Made by a program: the position numbers and the translations under genes. Under the pieces are notes generated by a model. That model did no database searches. It saw nothing but the letters and a program-made list of their open reading frames with translations, and had not been told where the DNA came from. Below, in pieces: positions 14,855 through 23,807 of a stretch of 38,191 nt of DNA. Each line of letters opens with the position of its first letter. Within the stretch, counting starts at the first letter, position 1. The stretch covers positions 1 to 38,191 of the forward strand of contig JAAXTX010000008.1 of the NCBI GenBank assembly GCA_013336285.1. The letters run 5' to 3'. Source of the stretch: Candidatus Moraniibacteriota bacterium (GTDB taxonomy: Bacteria > Patescibacteriota > Minisyncoccia > Moranbacterales > UBA1568).

Positions 14855-16252
14855 ATGTTCGAAGCGCTCAGGAAAAGCAGCGGGATTCTCGGGATGAACG
14901 CCCGAAATCTCGAATATATACGCCCTCTCAATAGGAAGCGTGGTCGGAATATCGCCGACGATAAGCTTCTTTCGAAACGTGTTCTCAGGAAAGCGGGCCT
15001 TCCTGTCCCGAAACTCATCGCGACCATTCGAAACAACGAGTCTCTTGAACAGTTCGATTGGAGCCTATTGCCAGGCGGATTTGCGCTCAAACCGAACCGC
15101 GGATTCGGCGGCGAAGGCATTCTCGTCGTCTATGGTAGAAAAAAGAATCGGGATGACGCCTGGGTAAAGGCGGATGGCTCACTCGTCACTATCGAGGACC
15201 TACGCGCTCATATTCGGAATATCCTCGATGGTTCGTTTTCGCTCACGAATTCGCCGGATATCGCTTTTTTCGAGGAACGACTTACCTTACTCAAATCTTT
15301 CAAGCCGTATTCCTACAAAGGCATTCCCGACCTCCGTATCATCGTCTGTAACCGTATTCCGGTCATGGCGATGCTTCGTCTCCCCACGAGGCAATCAAGC
15401 GGGAAGGCGAATCTACAACAGGGAGCTATCGGGGTCGGCATCGACCTCGCCACCGGAACGACCACGACTGCCGTTATCGGAAAGTCCCATATCATAGAAT
15501 ATGTGCCGAAAACACGACTCGCGCTTTCAGGTATCCGTATCCCTTATTGGAAGGAAATCCTCCGAATAGCGATCGAATCGCAAAATGTTTCCGGTCTCGG
15601 GTATCTCGGCGCGGATATCGCGATCGACCGCGAAAGGGGTCCTGTTTTACTTGAACTCAACGCCCGTCCTGGTCTATCGATCCAGATTGCCAACCTCGAC
15701 GGTCTCAAAGGCCGTCTCGATCGCGTAAAAGATCTCCGTGTCAAAACGACGGAACGAGGCATGACGCTCGGCATGAATCTTTTCGGCGGAGAAATCGAGG
15801 AGGAACTCGAGGAGATTTCAGGTAAACGGATCATCGGGCCCGTAACCAAGACGAAACTCGTCGGCAGGGATGGGAAAACGGAGATCGAAGTGGAAGCCAA
15901 AATCGATACCGGCGCCGATTCCACCTCCATCGACATCGATCTCGCACGCAGACTCGGTTTCAATGACACGGTAGACGGATATCTCAAGGCCGCGAAGGAT
16001 TGGCAGGAGATTTCCGAACTCTCGGGCGGTGAACGATGGAAGATGTTCGAACATATTCCCGGGGTTGTCGCGACCATCCCTGTCAAATCGGCAAGCGGCA
16101 CCACGTACAGGGTCGCGATCAGGATCGAGATCGTCGTGGACGGACTCCGTGTTCCGGCGCGCGCGACACTGATCGACCGTTCCAATCTCGAATATCCCGT
16201 CATCATCGGTCGGAAGAATCTTTCGCGATTTTTGGTGGACGTGACGAAATGA
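14855..16252 (+). CDS. ATP-grasp alpha-L-glutamate ligase-like protein fused to a retropepsin-like protease
   Basis: 465 aa in two parts. Residues 1 to about 310 are a RimK-related ATP-grasp: NRKRGRNIADDKLLSKRVL, KPNRGFGGEGI as the ATP-binding loop, an FEERL strand, DLRIIVCNR, and the metal-binding LLELNARPGLSIQ. Residues about 330-465 match the RimB-like ('ATP-dependent zinc protease') fold, a single-chain retropepsin relative, with IDTGADSTSI holding probable catalytic Asp351 and the C-terminal PVIIGRKNL. In most bacteria these are separate proteins. The fusion implies one enzyme that adds amino acids through amide bonds and cuts or trims such bonds, but the substrate is unknown. The ATG at 14855 is used; the track ORF starts inside the upstream gene. 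Confidence 0.85.
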   Translation: MFEALRKSSGILGMNARNLEYIRPLNRKRGRNIADDKLLSKRVLRKAGLPVPKLIATIRNNESLEQFDWSLLPGGFALKPNRGFGGEGILVVYGRKKNRDDAWVKADGSLVTIEDLRAHIRNILDGSFSLTNSPDIAFFEERLTLLKSFKPYSYKGIPDLRIIVCNRIPVMAMLRLPTRQSSGKANLQQGAIGVGIDLATGTTTTAVIGKSHIIEYVPKTRLALSGIRIPYWKEILRIAIESQNVSGLGYLGADIAIDRERGPVLLELNARPGLSIQIANLDGLKGRLDRVKDLRVKTTERGMTLGMNLFGGEIEEELEEISGKRIIGPVTKTKLVGRDGKTEIEVEAKIDTGADSTSIDIDLARRLGFNDTVDGYLKAAKDWQEISELSGGERWKMFEHIPGVVATIPVKSASGTTYRVAIRIEIVVDGLRVPARATLIDRSNLEYPVIIGRKNLSRFLVDVTK

Positions 16253-16271
16253 ATTATTAGTACGAATCGGC

Positions 16272-17234
16272 ATGCCGAAAACACTCGTCATCATTTATCA
16301 TAAGGACGACTGGGACGCCGAAATACCTTTTGAGCGGTCTCCCGACACCCGGGCGGCATTCGAGTCGTTTTATGATTTCGCGCGAAAGAAGGATGTCGAG
16401 GTTTTCCGAGCCGACATCCGTTGGTTCGATACGGCGAGATCCTGTTTCAAAAAGGCGTGGACATTCCGGAACGACACCTGGATCCGCCAGGAAGGCCCTA
16501 TCATTCCGGACGCTATCTTCGACAAGATGGCAGGAAAAAGAGACTACGAGTTCTTCGTATTGAAAACGTCGATCTCAAACCGTATTCAGATACTCAATAC
16601 CCCTTTGTTTCGTACGATGTTCGATAACAAACTTTCGCAATACCTGGCATTCCGTGAGTTCATGCCACAATCTTTGCTTGCCGAAAACGATGAGCATCTG
16701 AAAGAAGCCATCGCCCGGATTCGAACGGGCAAGGTTGTAATAAAGCAGATATACGGATCCGGAGGGAAAGAAGTCGTTATCGGAGATAAGACTCGTCTTA
16801 TCGAGACCGGCGTTCCCCTCTCGTTCCCGGTCCTCGTACAGGAATTCATTGGCACGTCCGGGATTCCCGGTTTTTCCGAGTCAGAAGAAGTTTCCGACCT
16901 CCGTATTGTCTATGTCGGTAAAGTACCTATTTACGCCTTGTCGCGTATCGCAAAAAGCGGGTCCCTCTTTACGAATTTTCACCAGGGAGCAACGGCCCGT
17001 ATCGTCCCAATGGAACGCATACCTGCCGACTGCCTCAGGATGGCCGATGCGATTCGAAAGACGCTTGATTTGTTTGAAAATACGAATTATTCTCTCGATT
17101 TCATGTTCTCGACGGATGGAACACCGTTTTTCGTAGAAATGAACACGACTCCCGGATTCGATTTGCTTCACATTATGGGGACTTCCGAATTAAAAGAGTG
17201 CTATTTCGAGTCCTTTCTTCGACTATTACGTTGA
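16272..17234 (+). CDS. Second RimK-like ATP-grasp ligase
   Basis: 320 aa. The N-terminal part (about 1-110) is a Rossmann-like pre-ATP-grasp domain (TLVIIYHKDDWDAEIPF). The ATP-grasp core follows: RTMFDNKLSQYLAFREFMPQ, VVIKQIYGSGGKEVVI as the ATP loop, LVQEFIGTSGIPG, SDLRIVYVGK, and the catalytic end FFVEMNTTPGFDLL. This matches RimK/glutathione-synthetase-like amide ligases that join a carboxylate to an amino group. It lies 19 bases after the ligase-protease fusion, and no other gene intervenes before the PBP promoter. Two different ATP-grasp enzymes in one cluster suggest two ligation steps, or two substrates, in one pathway. Confidence 0.85.
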   Translation: MPKTLVIIYHKDDWDAEIPFERSPDTRAAFESFYDFARKKDVEVFRADIRWFDTARSCFKKAWTFRNDTWIRQEGPIIPDAIFDKMAGKRDYEFFVLKTSISNRIQILNTPLFRTMFDNKLSQYLAFREFMPQSLLAENDEHLKEAIARIRTGKVVIKQIYGSGGKEVVIGDKTRLIETGVPLSFPVLVQEFIGTSGIPGFSESEEVSDLRIVYVGKVPIYALSRIAKSGSLFTNFHQGATARIVPMERIPADCLRMADAIRKTLDLFENTNYSLDFMFSTDGTPFFVEMNTTPGFDLLHIMGTSELKECYFESFLRLLR

Positions 17235-17274
17235 TTCATGAGTCCGATTCGTCTGAAAAAAATATGGATATTCA

Positions 17275-17303
17275 TTGAATATTCAACCGTTTCGTGGTAA
17301 TAT
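17275..17303 (+). promoter_or_regulatory. Promoter for the class A PBP gene
   Basis: TTGAAT, 17-nt spacer, TAATAT at 17298-17303, with the ATG at 17330. Confidence 0.6.
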
Positions 17304-17329
17304 CAGCCTACAAAGCTGATTTTTGCTTT

Positions 17330-19894
17330 ATGAAAAGACTTTTTTCTATTTTTCGCAGATCGGATCAGGAATATCTCGGATGGTCTGCCGACAGGAAGAA
17401 AAGGGCACTCAAAATGCTAGGTTGGGCCGCGCTTTGGGGTATCGGTTCCCTGTTCATATTCACGGTTGCCATATTCGCGTGGGTAGCCAAAGACCTCCCG
17501 AGCCCTGGAAAGGTTAATTCGCGAGTCATTCCGGAGTCCACCAAAATCTACGATCGCTCGGGTGATCATCTTTTATACGACGTCCATGGGGAGGAAAAAC
17601 GGACCATTGTACCATTGACGGACATACCTCAAAGCGTCCGTTTCGCGACCATCGCGCTTGAGGATCAGGACTTCTATTCTCACCACGGTATCAAGTTCAC
17701 GTCCATCTTAAGATCCATTTTAAACGACATCCGCCGCGGGGGTGCGGCTCAGGGTGGGTCGACCATCACCCAGCAGTTCGTCAAGAATTCCCTTCTTACG
17801 GACGAGAAAACGATAATCCGCAAAGTGAAAGAGGTTATTCTATCGCTTGAGATCGAGCAAAAATTCCAGAAGGACGAAATTCTCTCGATGTATCTCAATG
17901 AGATTCCATACGGTTCGAACGCTTATGGAATAGAGGCGGCGGCACAGACATTCTTCGGGAAATCCGCGAAAGACCTCAGTCTTGATGAAGCGGCTATACT
18001 CGCCTCTTTGCCGAATGCGCCGACGTATTATTCCCCGTATGGTTCCCATACGGAAAATCTTGTCGCGCGAAAGAATTATGCGTTGATTCAAATGGCCAAA
18101 CTTGGCTATATAACACAGGAACAGACGGATGCCGCGGTCGCAGAGAAAACGGTTGACAAGGTACAGCCGCAGAAAAATATAATTGCCGCTCCGCATTTCG
18201 TCATGTATGTGAAAGATTATCTTTCCCAGAAATATGGCGAAAATGTCATAGAAACAATGGGTCTCAAGGTCTTCACGACACTTGATTGGGACAGACAAAA
18301 TGAAGCGCAGCAGATCGTACGCGATCAGGCGATCGATAATGAGAAAAAATGGAACGCGGAGAATGCCGCGCTTGTCGCTATGGATCCGAAAACGGGACAG
18401 ATTCTTACGATGGTCGGTTCGCGCGACTATTTCGATAAGTCGATTGACGGACAGGTAAATGTCTCCATTCGTGAACGCCAGCCGGGTTCTTCTTTTAAAC
18501 CTTATGTCTATCTTGACGCCTTTACGAAAGGTTATAGCCCCGAAACCATACTTTACGATACGGAAACGAATTTCAGTACGGATGACGGAAAGGATTATAA
18601 ACCTCAGAACTACAACGGGAAATTCAACGGTCCCCTCCCGATGAAAGAGGCGCTCGCGCAATCCCTGAACATACCCGCTGTAAAGGCACTCTATCTCGTC
18701 GGTGCGAAAGATGCCGTCTCTTTCGCGAAAAATCTTGGGATCACAAGTCTCAATGATCCTAATCGCTACGGTCTTTCGCTCGTTCTTGGGGGCGGTGAAA
18801 TTACCTTACTGGATCATGTGAATGCCTATTCGACGCTCGCTACCGGTGGCGTAAAGCGCGAAAAGACGGCTATCTTACGTATCGAGGATGCGAAAGGAAA
18901 CGTGCTTGAGGAATACAAGGATTCACCGGGAACCCGTGTCGTGGACGAGAAATACGTCGCGATGCTCGACTTTATCATGTCCCATAATGAATTCCGGGCG
19001 CCAGTATTCGGGACAAACAACCCACTCCGCTTCGATAACCGTCCCGTCGCCGCTAAAACCGGCACGACTAACGAATTTCGTGACGGATGGACGGTCGGTT
19101 TTACGCCACAGATCGCTGTCGGGGTCTGGTCTGGGAACAACGACAATACACCGATGGTAACGGGAGCGGACGGTATCAATGTCGCTGCCCCGATTTTCCG
19201 AAAATTCATGGATTATACGCTCCGAAATCAGGCGGTCGAGAAGTTTCCGGAATATGATTCATCAAAGTATCTTGAGGATAATAAGGATCAGGATTGGATG
19301 AAGAAACCTCTTTTGAACGGACGACTCGACAAGCAGGACAATCTGAAGGTATGTGAGATCCCCGGGAAAAACAATAAGTACTGCATTGCGAACAAATATT
19401 GCCCTGACAGCGAAGTGAAAAAAAAGGATTTCGTTACCGTACATGACATACTGTACTACGTCGATCGGACTAACCCGCTTGAGCCGGTTCCGACCGACCC
19501 TAAAAAAGATCCTCAGTTCCAGAAATGGGAAGATGGGGTCGGTGCGTGGTATAAGGACAACGGAAAGAAAAGCGACATGCAAAGTGCGCCGACGGATGAA
19601 TGCAAGGAAAGTGATTTTTCCAAATATAAACCCAGTGTTTCCATCTCCGCGCCGGATACTGCCGGGCAATCCTTTACTATCAGCGTTTCGACTGATGCCG
19701 CTTACGGCGTCGATTCCTTGACCGTTTCCGCGAACGGTAATGAGATATCGTCCGGCGGCAATAATTCCGTATCCGTGACATACGATGTTCCATCGGACAA
19801 AAACGGTTCTTCCGTCAAGATCAACGCCACGATTAAAGACGGCAATGGAAATACCGCTAGCGACGAGAAAAACGTCTCGGTGAGCTGGCTGTGA
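17330..19894 (+). CDS. Class A penicillin-binding protein (GT51 glycosyltransferase plus transpeptidase)
   Basis: 854 aa with a basic cytoplasmic start, one membrane helix (about residues 30-55), a GT51 domain and a transpeptidase domain. The GT51 domain has the catalytic Glu111 in ALEDQDFYSHHG and GGSTITQQFVKN. The transpeptidase motifs are intact: Ser387-x-x-Lys in PGSSFKP, Ser445-Leu-Asn and Lys576-Thr-Gly. It polymerises and cross-links peptidoglycan outside the membrane. After about residue 660 there is a Cys-containing linker (CEIPGKNNKYC, then CPDSE) and a C-terminal Ig-like beta domain (about 765-854: SVSISAPDTAGQSFTI, then VKINATIKDGNGNTASD), probably for cell-wall or surface binding. 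The start at 17330 fits the promoter. It is the only PBP in the window. Confidence 0.95.
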   Translation: MKRLFSIFRRSDQEYLGWSADRKKRALKMLGWAALWGIGSLFIFTVAIFAWVAKDLPSPGKVNSRVIPESTKIYDRSGDHLLYDVHGEEKRTIVPLTDIPQSVRFATIALEDQDFYSHHGIKFTSILRSILNDIRRGGAAQGGSTITQQFVKNSLLTDEKTIIRKVKEVILSLEIEQKFQKDEILSMYLNEIPYGSNAYGIEAAAQTFFGKSAKDLSLDEAAILASLPNAPTYYSPYGSHTENLVARKNYALIQMAKLGYITQEQTDAAVAEKTVDKVQPQKNIIAAPHFVMYVKDYLSQKYGENVIETMGLKVFTTLDWDRQNEAQQIVRDQAIDNEKKWNAENAALVAMDPKTGQILTMVGSRDYFDKSIDGQVNVSIRERQPGSSFKPYVYLDAFTKGYSPETILYDTETNFSTDDGKDYKPQNYNGKFNGPLPMKEALAQSLNIPAVKALYLVGAKDAVSFAKNLGITSLNDPNRYGLSLVLGGGEITLLDHVNAYSTLATGGVKREKTAILRIEDAKGNVLEEYKDSPGTRVVDEKYVAMLDFIMSHNEFRAPVFGTNNPLRFDNRPVAAKTGTTNEFRDGWTVGFTPQIAVGVWSGNNDNTPMVTGADGINVAAPIFRKFMDYTLRNQAVEKFPEYDSSKYLEDNKDQDWMKKPLLNGRLDKQDNLKVCEIPGKNNKYCIANKYCPDSEVKKKDFVTVHDILYYVDRTNPLEPVPTDPKKDPQFQKWEDGVGAWYKDNGKKSDMQSAPTDECKESDFSKYKPSVSISAPDTAGQSFTISVSTDAAYGVDSLTVSANGNEISSGGNNSVSVTYDVPSDKNGSSVKINATIKDGNGNTASDEKNVSVSWL

Positions 19895-19915
19895 TGATTT
19901 CCTGTCCGGATAAGC

Positions 19916-19945
19916 AATAACCAGGGTCCTTGACCCTGGTTATTC
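19916..19945. terminator. Probable bidirectional terminator between convergent genes
   Basis: Stem AATAACCAGGGTC/GACCCTGGTTATT with a short loop, 22 bases after the PBP stop. The T-runs are short on both strands, so efficiency is uncertain. Confidence 0.6.
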
Positions 19946-19977
19946 GATTCTCACACGTATATTTATCACCGTTTTTT

Positions 19978-20655
19978 TCAGGTTATCCGTCTCAATAAGG
20001 TTCGTGCGAGTTCATAATAACGAGAACCGTTACCGACGATCAGGAAAATAATGGTGGTATAGATCGTTATATTCATCGGTATTGAGCGGGATGATAATTT
20101 TAATGCGGTTCCAAGCGAATGTTTCGGCTTAAAAGGGGTTCCATCGAAATGAATCGTTGCGTACAGTTCATCCAATATAAGATGGACGAGATACCCGGCC
20201 ATGATAACGATTCCGAGTAAGAAAGATTCTTGTTCGGTAAACGAAAATCTCATCGCGACCATATTTGCAATCAAGGCTGAAAGAAGCGCGGCAGGAATCG
20301 AATGAGCCATTCCTCGATGCCTCGTGAATCGCTTAAAGACCGTTCCTAACACACACCAGACAAATATGACGACCCCAAGCACTTTCAGCAACATTCCAAG
20401 GGGGTCGTTAATGCTATTTTTTAAAAGTTCAATGAATGTCAGAGTACCCATGACTAATGATAAGGACCCGAAAACCGCATGAAACGGGGTTCCGGAATCA
20501 CTGTCCAAATCAGGTAAAATCGAACCGAGTAAGGCCATGGTGAAGACGGCTACTAGGAATCCGGATCCGCTATTCAGGGCCGTAAAGACAAGCCCGATTA
20601 CACTCAATATTCCCAAGGCTGTACCGAAGGTGGTATGTGTCCTGAAGGCTGCCAT
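19978..20655 (-). CDS. Membrane metal-dependent hydrolase (YdjM/DUF457-like)
   Basis: 225 aa with about five hydrophobic helices and the conserved metal-binding motifs of the YdjM family: LLGSILPDLDSDSGTPFH near the start, RHRGMAHSI in the middle and HLILDEL later. Family members are membrane proteins annotated as putative hydrolases, often linked to membrane or DNA-damage responses; the substrate is unknown. The gene lies 11 bases downstream of the dciA-like gene and may belong to the dnaA-dnaN-dciA transcription unit. The N-terminus MAAFRTHTTFG agrees with family starts. Confidence 0.85.
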   Translation of the reverse strand: MAAFRTHTTFGTALGILSVIGLVFTALNSGSGFLVAVFTMALLGSILPDLDSDSGTPFHAVFGSLSLVMGTLTFIELLKNSINDPLGMLLKVLGVVIFVWCVLGTVFKRFTRHRGMAHSIPAALLSALIANMVAMRFSFTEQESFLLGIVIMAGYLVHLILDELYATIHFDGTPFKPKHSLGTALKLSSRSIPMNITIYTTIIFLIVGNGSRYYELARTLLRRIT

Positions 20656-20666
20656 ACTTCGTTTCT

Positions 20667-20963
20667 TTATTCCGAGACTTTTATTTCCTTTACGACGACG
20701 TTCCCGAGCTCCTGATTGATCTTTTCCGAAAGGATCTCACGGGTGATCCAGAGCTCATTCGCCCACAGTGGGCTCTGACATGAAAAAAACAGCTTACCCC
20801 CCTTCCAGTACCGAGGAACGATATTTTCACGTCCTCGGACGCCATAGAGGCCTAATACGACCTTCTCTGCGAGGAAGAAGATGGTTTTTTCATCCGCATC
20901 GACTCGTTTCGGTCGCACCTGGACCCGGGACTTCGATTTCATCATCTCACTGATCGATTTCAT
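20667..20963 (-). CDS. DciA-like (DUF721) protein
   Basis: 98 aa from the ATG at 20963 (MKSISEMMKSKSRV); the longer track ORF overlaps the end of dnaN. The segment GGKLFFSCQSPLWANELWITREILSEKINQELG is the conserved DUF721 core, with the alternating strand and the WANEL helix. DciA helps load the replicative helicase DnaB in bacteria that lack DnaC. Its place 22 bases after dnaN and two genes after dnaA fits that role. It is short and lacks the N-terminal KH-like length seen in some DciA proteins, so helicase loading is likely but not proven. Confidence 0.75.
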   Translation of the reverse strand: MKSISEMMKSKSRVQVRPKRVDADEKTIFFLAEKVVLGLYGVRGRENIVPRYWKGGKLFFSCQSPLWANELWITREILSEKINQELGNVVVKEIKVSE

Positions 20964-20985
20964 GACATTGATCGGTTTATCTGTC

Positions 20986-22137
20986 TTATTTCCGTATCGG
21001 CATCGCGATATAGATGAACGAGCCTTTACCGCTCCCATCCTCATCCGCGGAAATGATCCCGGCTGGAGATGATTTCGAATTCATTTTCAATATGACATCC
21101 TTTGAATCAAGAACATTGAGTCCGTCCAATAGGTATCGCGGATTAAAAAGGACGTTCAGAGATTCGTTACCGGTAATATCACCGGACAAGACCGTTTTAT
21201 TCTCGCCGACATCCGATGATCGCGACGCTACTACCAATTCCCCTTTCTCAGGTACGAGCGAAAGTAACATTTCACCATTCATCTGTGAAGCGAACACGCT
21301 CGCCATACGGACGGCACGGAGCAACTCCTCTCGTGAGACTTTGGCGGAATATGTGAATTCTTTCGGAAGAATCTGCTTATAGTCGGGATATTTTCCGTTA
21401 ATGATCCTGGAAACAATCAATAATCCGTCTATCTCGAAAAATACCTGATTTTCTTCGAAAGAAACCTTGACCTCTTTCGTTTCGGGAGAAACGGCACGAA
21501 TTATCTCTTGAAGGGTTATCAGTGGAAGAATAATGGAAGAGTGATTCTCCATGAATTCATCGTATCCGTCACTACGAAAAGATTTCGGGAGATCCAGGAT
21601 CTGCTCCGCGAGACGAAAACTGTCCGTTGCGGCTATATGGACCTCAGAGTTGAAAAATAGAAAATTGACACCGGTCAGTTCAACCCGACTTTCATTCACT
21701 GAAACACAAGGTAATAACCGCTGTAAAGAATCCTTCAACTCATTCGCGGGAAAAGAAAAGAGGAAGTCACCCTTCTGTTGGGGGATGATCGGGAAATCTT
21801 TCACGTCGAACCCCCGCATCCGCATGGAATGTCCTCCGCTTTCCAATGCTATGGAATTACCCTCTATAGACAATGCGACGACATCACTCTCGGCGAGATT
21901 CTGTATGAAACTGTTCAATATCTTCGCCGGCGCAACTATATCGCCGGTTCCCTCGATTTTCGCATTCACGAATGCCGTCACTCCGATTTCAAGATTGGTA
22001 GCGGATAATTTGATTTTACCTTTTTCGGTTTGAAGGAGAAAATTCGAAAGGATCGGAAGACTTGTCTGTTTCCCAGTCACCCTCTCTAGGAAGGAAAAGG
22101 CTTTGGAAAGATTCTCACGCGTACATGTTATCCTCAT
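20986..22137 (-). CDS. dnaN: DNA polymerase III beta subunit (sliding clamp)
   Basis: 383 aa, the normal length for three repeated clamp domains. Typical segments are the N-terminal LPILSNFLLQT, LTGVNFLFFNSEVHIAATDSFRLAE in the middle domain, IINGKYPDYKQILP in the third, and the C-terminal FIYIAMPIR peptide end. It forms the dimeric ring that holds DNA polymerase on DNA. The gene follows dnaA on the same strand, with 230 bases of AT-rich DNA between them that carry DnaA-box-like sites. Confidence 0.97.
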   Translation of the reverse strand: MRITCTRENLSKAFSFLERVTGKQTSLPILSNFLLQTEKGKIKLSATNLEIGVTAFVNAKIEGTGDIVAPAKILNSFIQNLAESDVVALSIEGNSIALESGGHSMRMRGFDVKDFPIIPQQKGDFLFSFPANELKDSLQRLLPCVSVNESRVELTGVNFLFFNSEVHIAATDSFRLAEQILDLPKSFRSDGYDEFMENHSSIILPLITLQEIIRAVSPETKEVKVSFEENQVFFEIDGLLIVSRIINGKYPDYKQILPKEFTYSAKVSREELLRAVRMASVFASQMNGEMLLSLVPEKGELVVASRSSDVGENKTVLSGDITGNESLNVLFNPRYLLDGLNVLDSKDVILKMNSKSSPAGIISADEDGSGKGSFIYIAMPIRK

Positions 22138-22367
22138 AAGATATTCTTTAGTATATATATAAGATTATTATCATTATTATAGTGGTGGAAAAGTGGACAA
22201 CCTGGAATAATGCCTTAGTCTGGACGTAATTTACGGAAGGAACTGTTCACGGTGTTATACATTTCTATCACGGTATGAGCGGTTGTGTCTCTAATATGAT
22301 CATCTTTACCATTTTTATGCTGAGTTTTCCACTTGATCCGGATGTATTATCGCACGTTATCAACGAG
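22138..22367. other. Candidate origin segment between dnaN and dnaA
   Basis: A very AT-rich stretch (about 22140-22185, with TATATATATAAG and ATTATTATCATTATTATAG) suits a DNA-unwinding element. DnaA-box-like 9-mers are TTATACATT (about 22255), TTATCAACG (about 22358), and TTATACACC at 22368, which includes the dnaA stop codon. They are variants of TTATCCACA. The dnaN promoter is probably here too, but many TATAAT-like sequences make it ambiguous. Confidence 0.5.
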
Positions 22368-23807
22368 TTATACACCATTTTGTCTGTATAAGACATCTTT
22401 TAAATCGGAAATCTCACCTTTCAAACGCAAATTTATCTCGATATCCTTTCCGATTTTCTCGAAAGCATGCAATGCTGTCGTATGATCACGGCCACCGAAG
22501 AAATCGCCGATCGCGGAAAATGGCATGTTCAATTCACTTCTCATCAGATACATGGCGATCTGCCGGGGGTGAGAAATACCCTTCTTTCTGCCTTTTTTTT
22601 TCAAATCCTCATCTGTGACTGAATACTTATTCAGAATCGCTGATAATATGTCTTCCGTTTTGATTTCCTTTTTACCCTGTATGATAATCTGAGCGAGAGC
22701 TTTCTCAACGAGTTTCAGATCGGGGGGGAGTTTGTAAAAATCAGCGTATGCTGAAATCCTATTGAGAGCACCTTCCAATTCACGAACATTTTGTGTTATA
22801 TGTTCGGCAATGAATCGAATCACCTCACTTTCTATATCGATACCTTTTTCCCGTACTTTCCGCTCAAGAATAGCCGTTCTTGTTTCAAGATTCGGCTGAC
22901 TGATATCCACGATCATTCCGCCTTCAAAACGGGACCGGAGGCGGTCTTCGAGTGTCTGGATCGACTTCGGAGGTCTGTCACTCGAGATGACTATTTGCTT
23001 ATTAAGCTGATATAAGCCATTGAATATATGAAAGAACTCATTTTGAGTTTTTTCACGTCCTGAAAGAAACTGGATGTCATCAATGATAAGAAGGTCCATC
23101 TGTTGATAATATTCCTTGAATTTATCGATAGTCTGGTTTTTGATGGAGTCTACAAGCTCGCTGGTGAATCGTTCCGATGTGATATATTTTATCGTGTTTT
23201 TAGGGTCCCTACGTTTTACCTCGTTTCCCAATGCCTGAAGAAGATGGGTCTTTCCGAGGCCGACGCCACCATAAATGAAAAGTGGGTTATATACACGGGC
23301 GAGATTTTGAGATATCGCGTAACAGGCCGCATGTGCCAATTCGTTATTTTCTGCCACGACAAAGCTCTCAAATTGGTAACGGTCGTTCAGATTGGACTCA
23401 TGGAATAAGGCAGTCGTTTTTTGTGGTGTGTTTACCGCGATGGTATCTATTCTTCCGGAAAATGTACTCTTATGCGTTGGGTGAGTCACTTGTGCGATTG
23501 TCGTTTCCGATTGTTTCGCTTGGGCAGCATCGAGATTTCTCCGTCCCGGAGGAACTGGCCCCGAGATGACACATCTCATACCTTTTATACTTTCGTCAAA
23601 GCTCCTCAAACTTTGTAGTATAGTGTGATTATACTTATTTTCAAGCCATTCTTTCGCAAATCCATTCGGAACGCTTATGGTAACGATACCATCTTCGATC
23701 GCGATGATTCCCGTATTCTGAAACCATGTCACAAAATTAGCTTTCGATATGGAAAGCTCTATCTGTCCAAGTGATGATTTCCACAATTCTTGCTGATCCA
23801 TAGGCAT
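22368..23807 (-). CDS. dnaA: Chromosomal replication initiator DnaA
   Basis: 479 aa with all four domains. Domain I starts MPMDQQELWKSSLGQIE; a short linker follows; domain III has Walker A GGVGLGKTHL, Walker B LLIIDDIQFLSG and the SSDRPP sensor; domain IV carries the DNA-binding signature GGRDHTTALHAFEKI. It opens the origin as an ATP-bound filament. On the minus strand a TATAAT box (23821-23816) lies only about 8 bases before the start, so the mRNA would be nearly leaderless (or start at the second ATG, 23801). The stop codon lies inside a DnaA-box-like sequence. It is divergent from rpmH, the classic origin layout. Confidence 0.97.
   Translation of the reverse strand: MPMDQQELWKSSLGQIELSISKANFVTWFQNTGIIAIEDGIVTISVPNGFAKEWLENKYNHTILQSLRSFDESIKGMRCVISGPVPPGRRNLDAAQAKQSETTIAQVTHPTHKSTFSGRIDTIAVNTPQKTTALFHESNLNDRYQFESFVVAENNELAHAACYAISQNLARVYNPLFIYGGVGLGKTHLLQALGNEVKRRDPKNTIKYITSERFTSELVDSIKNQTIDKFKEYYQQMDLLIIDDIQFLSGREKTQNEFFHIFNGLYQLNKQIVISSDRPPKSIQTLEDRLRSRFEGGMIVDISQPNLETRTAILERKVREKGIDIESEVIRFIAEHITQNVRELEGALNRISAYADFYKLPPDLKLVEKALAQIIIQGKKEIKTEDILSAILNKYSVTDEDLKKKGRKKGISHPRQIAMYLMRSELNMPFSAIGDFFGGRDHTTALHAFEKIGKDIEINLRLKGEISDLKDVLYRQNGV

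Noticed and set aside
15544-16284. 246-aa minus-strand ORF
   Set aside because: Shadow of the ligase/protease gene; Ser/Arg-rich translation without motifs.
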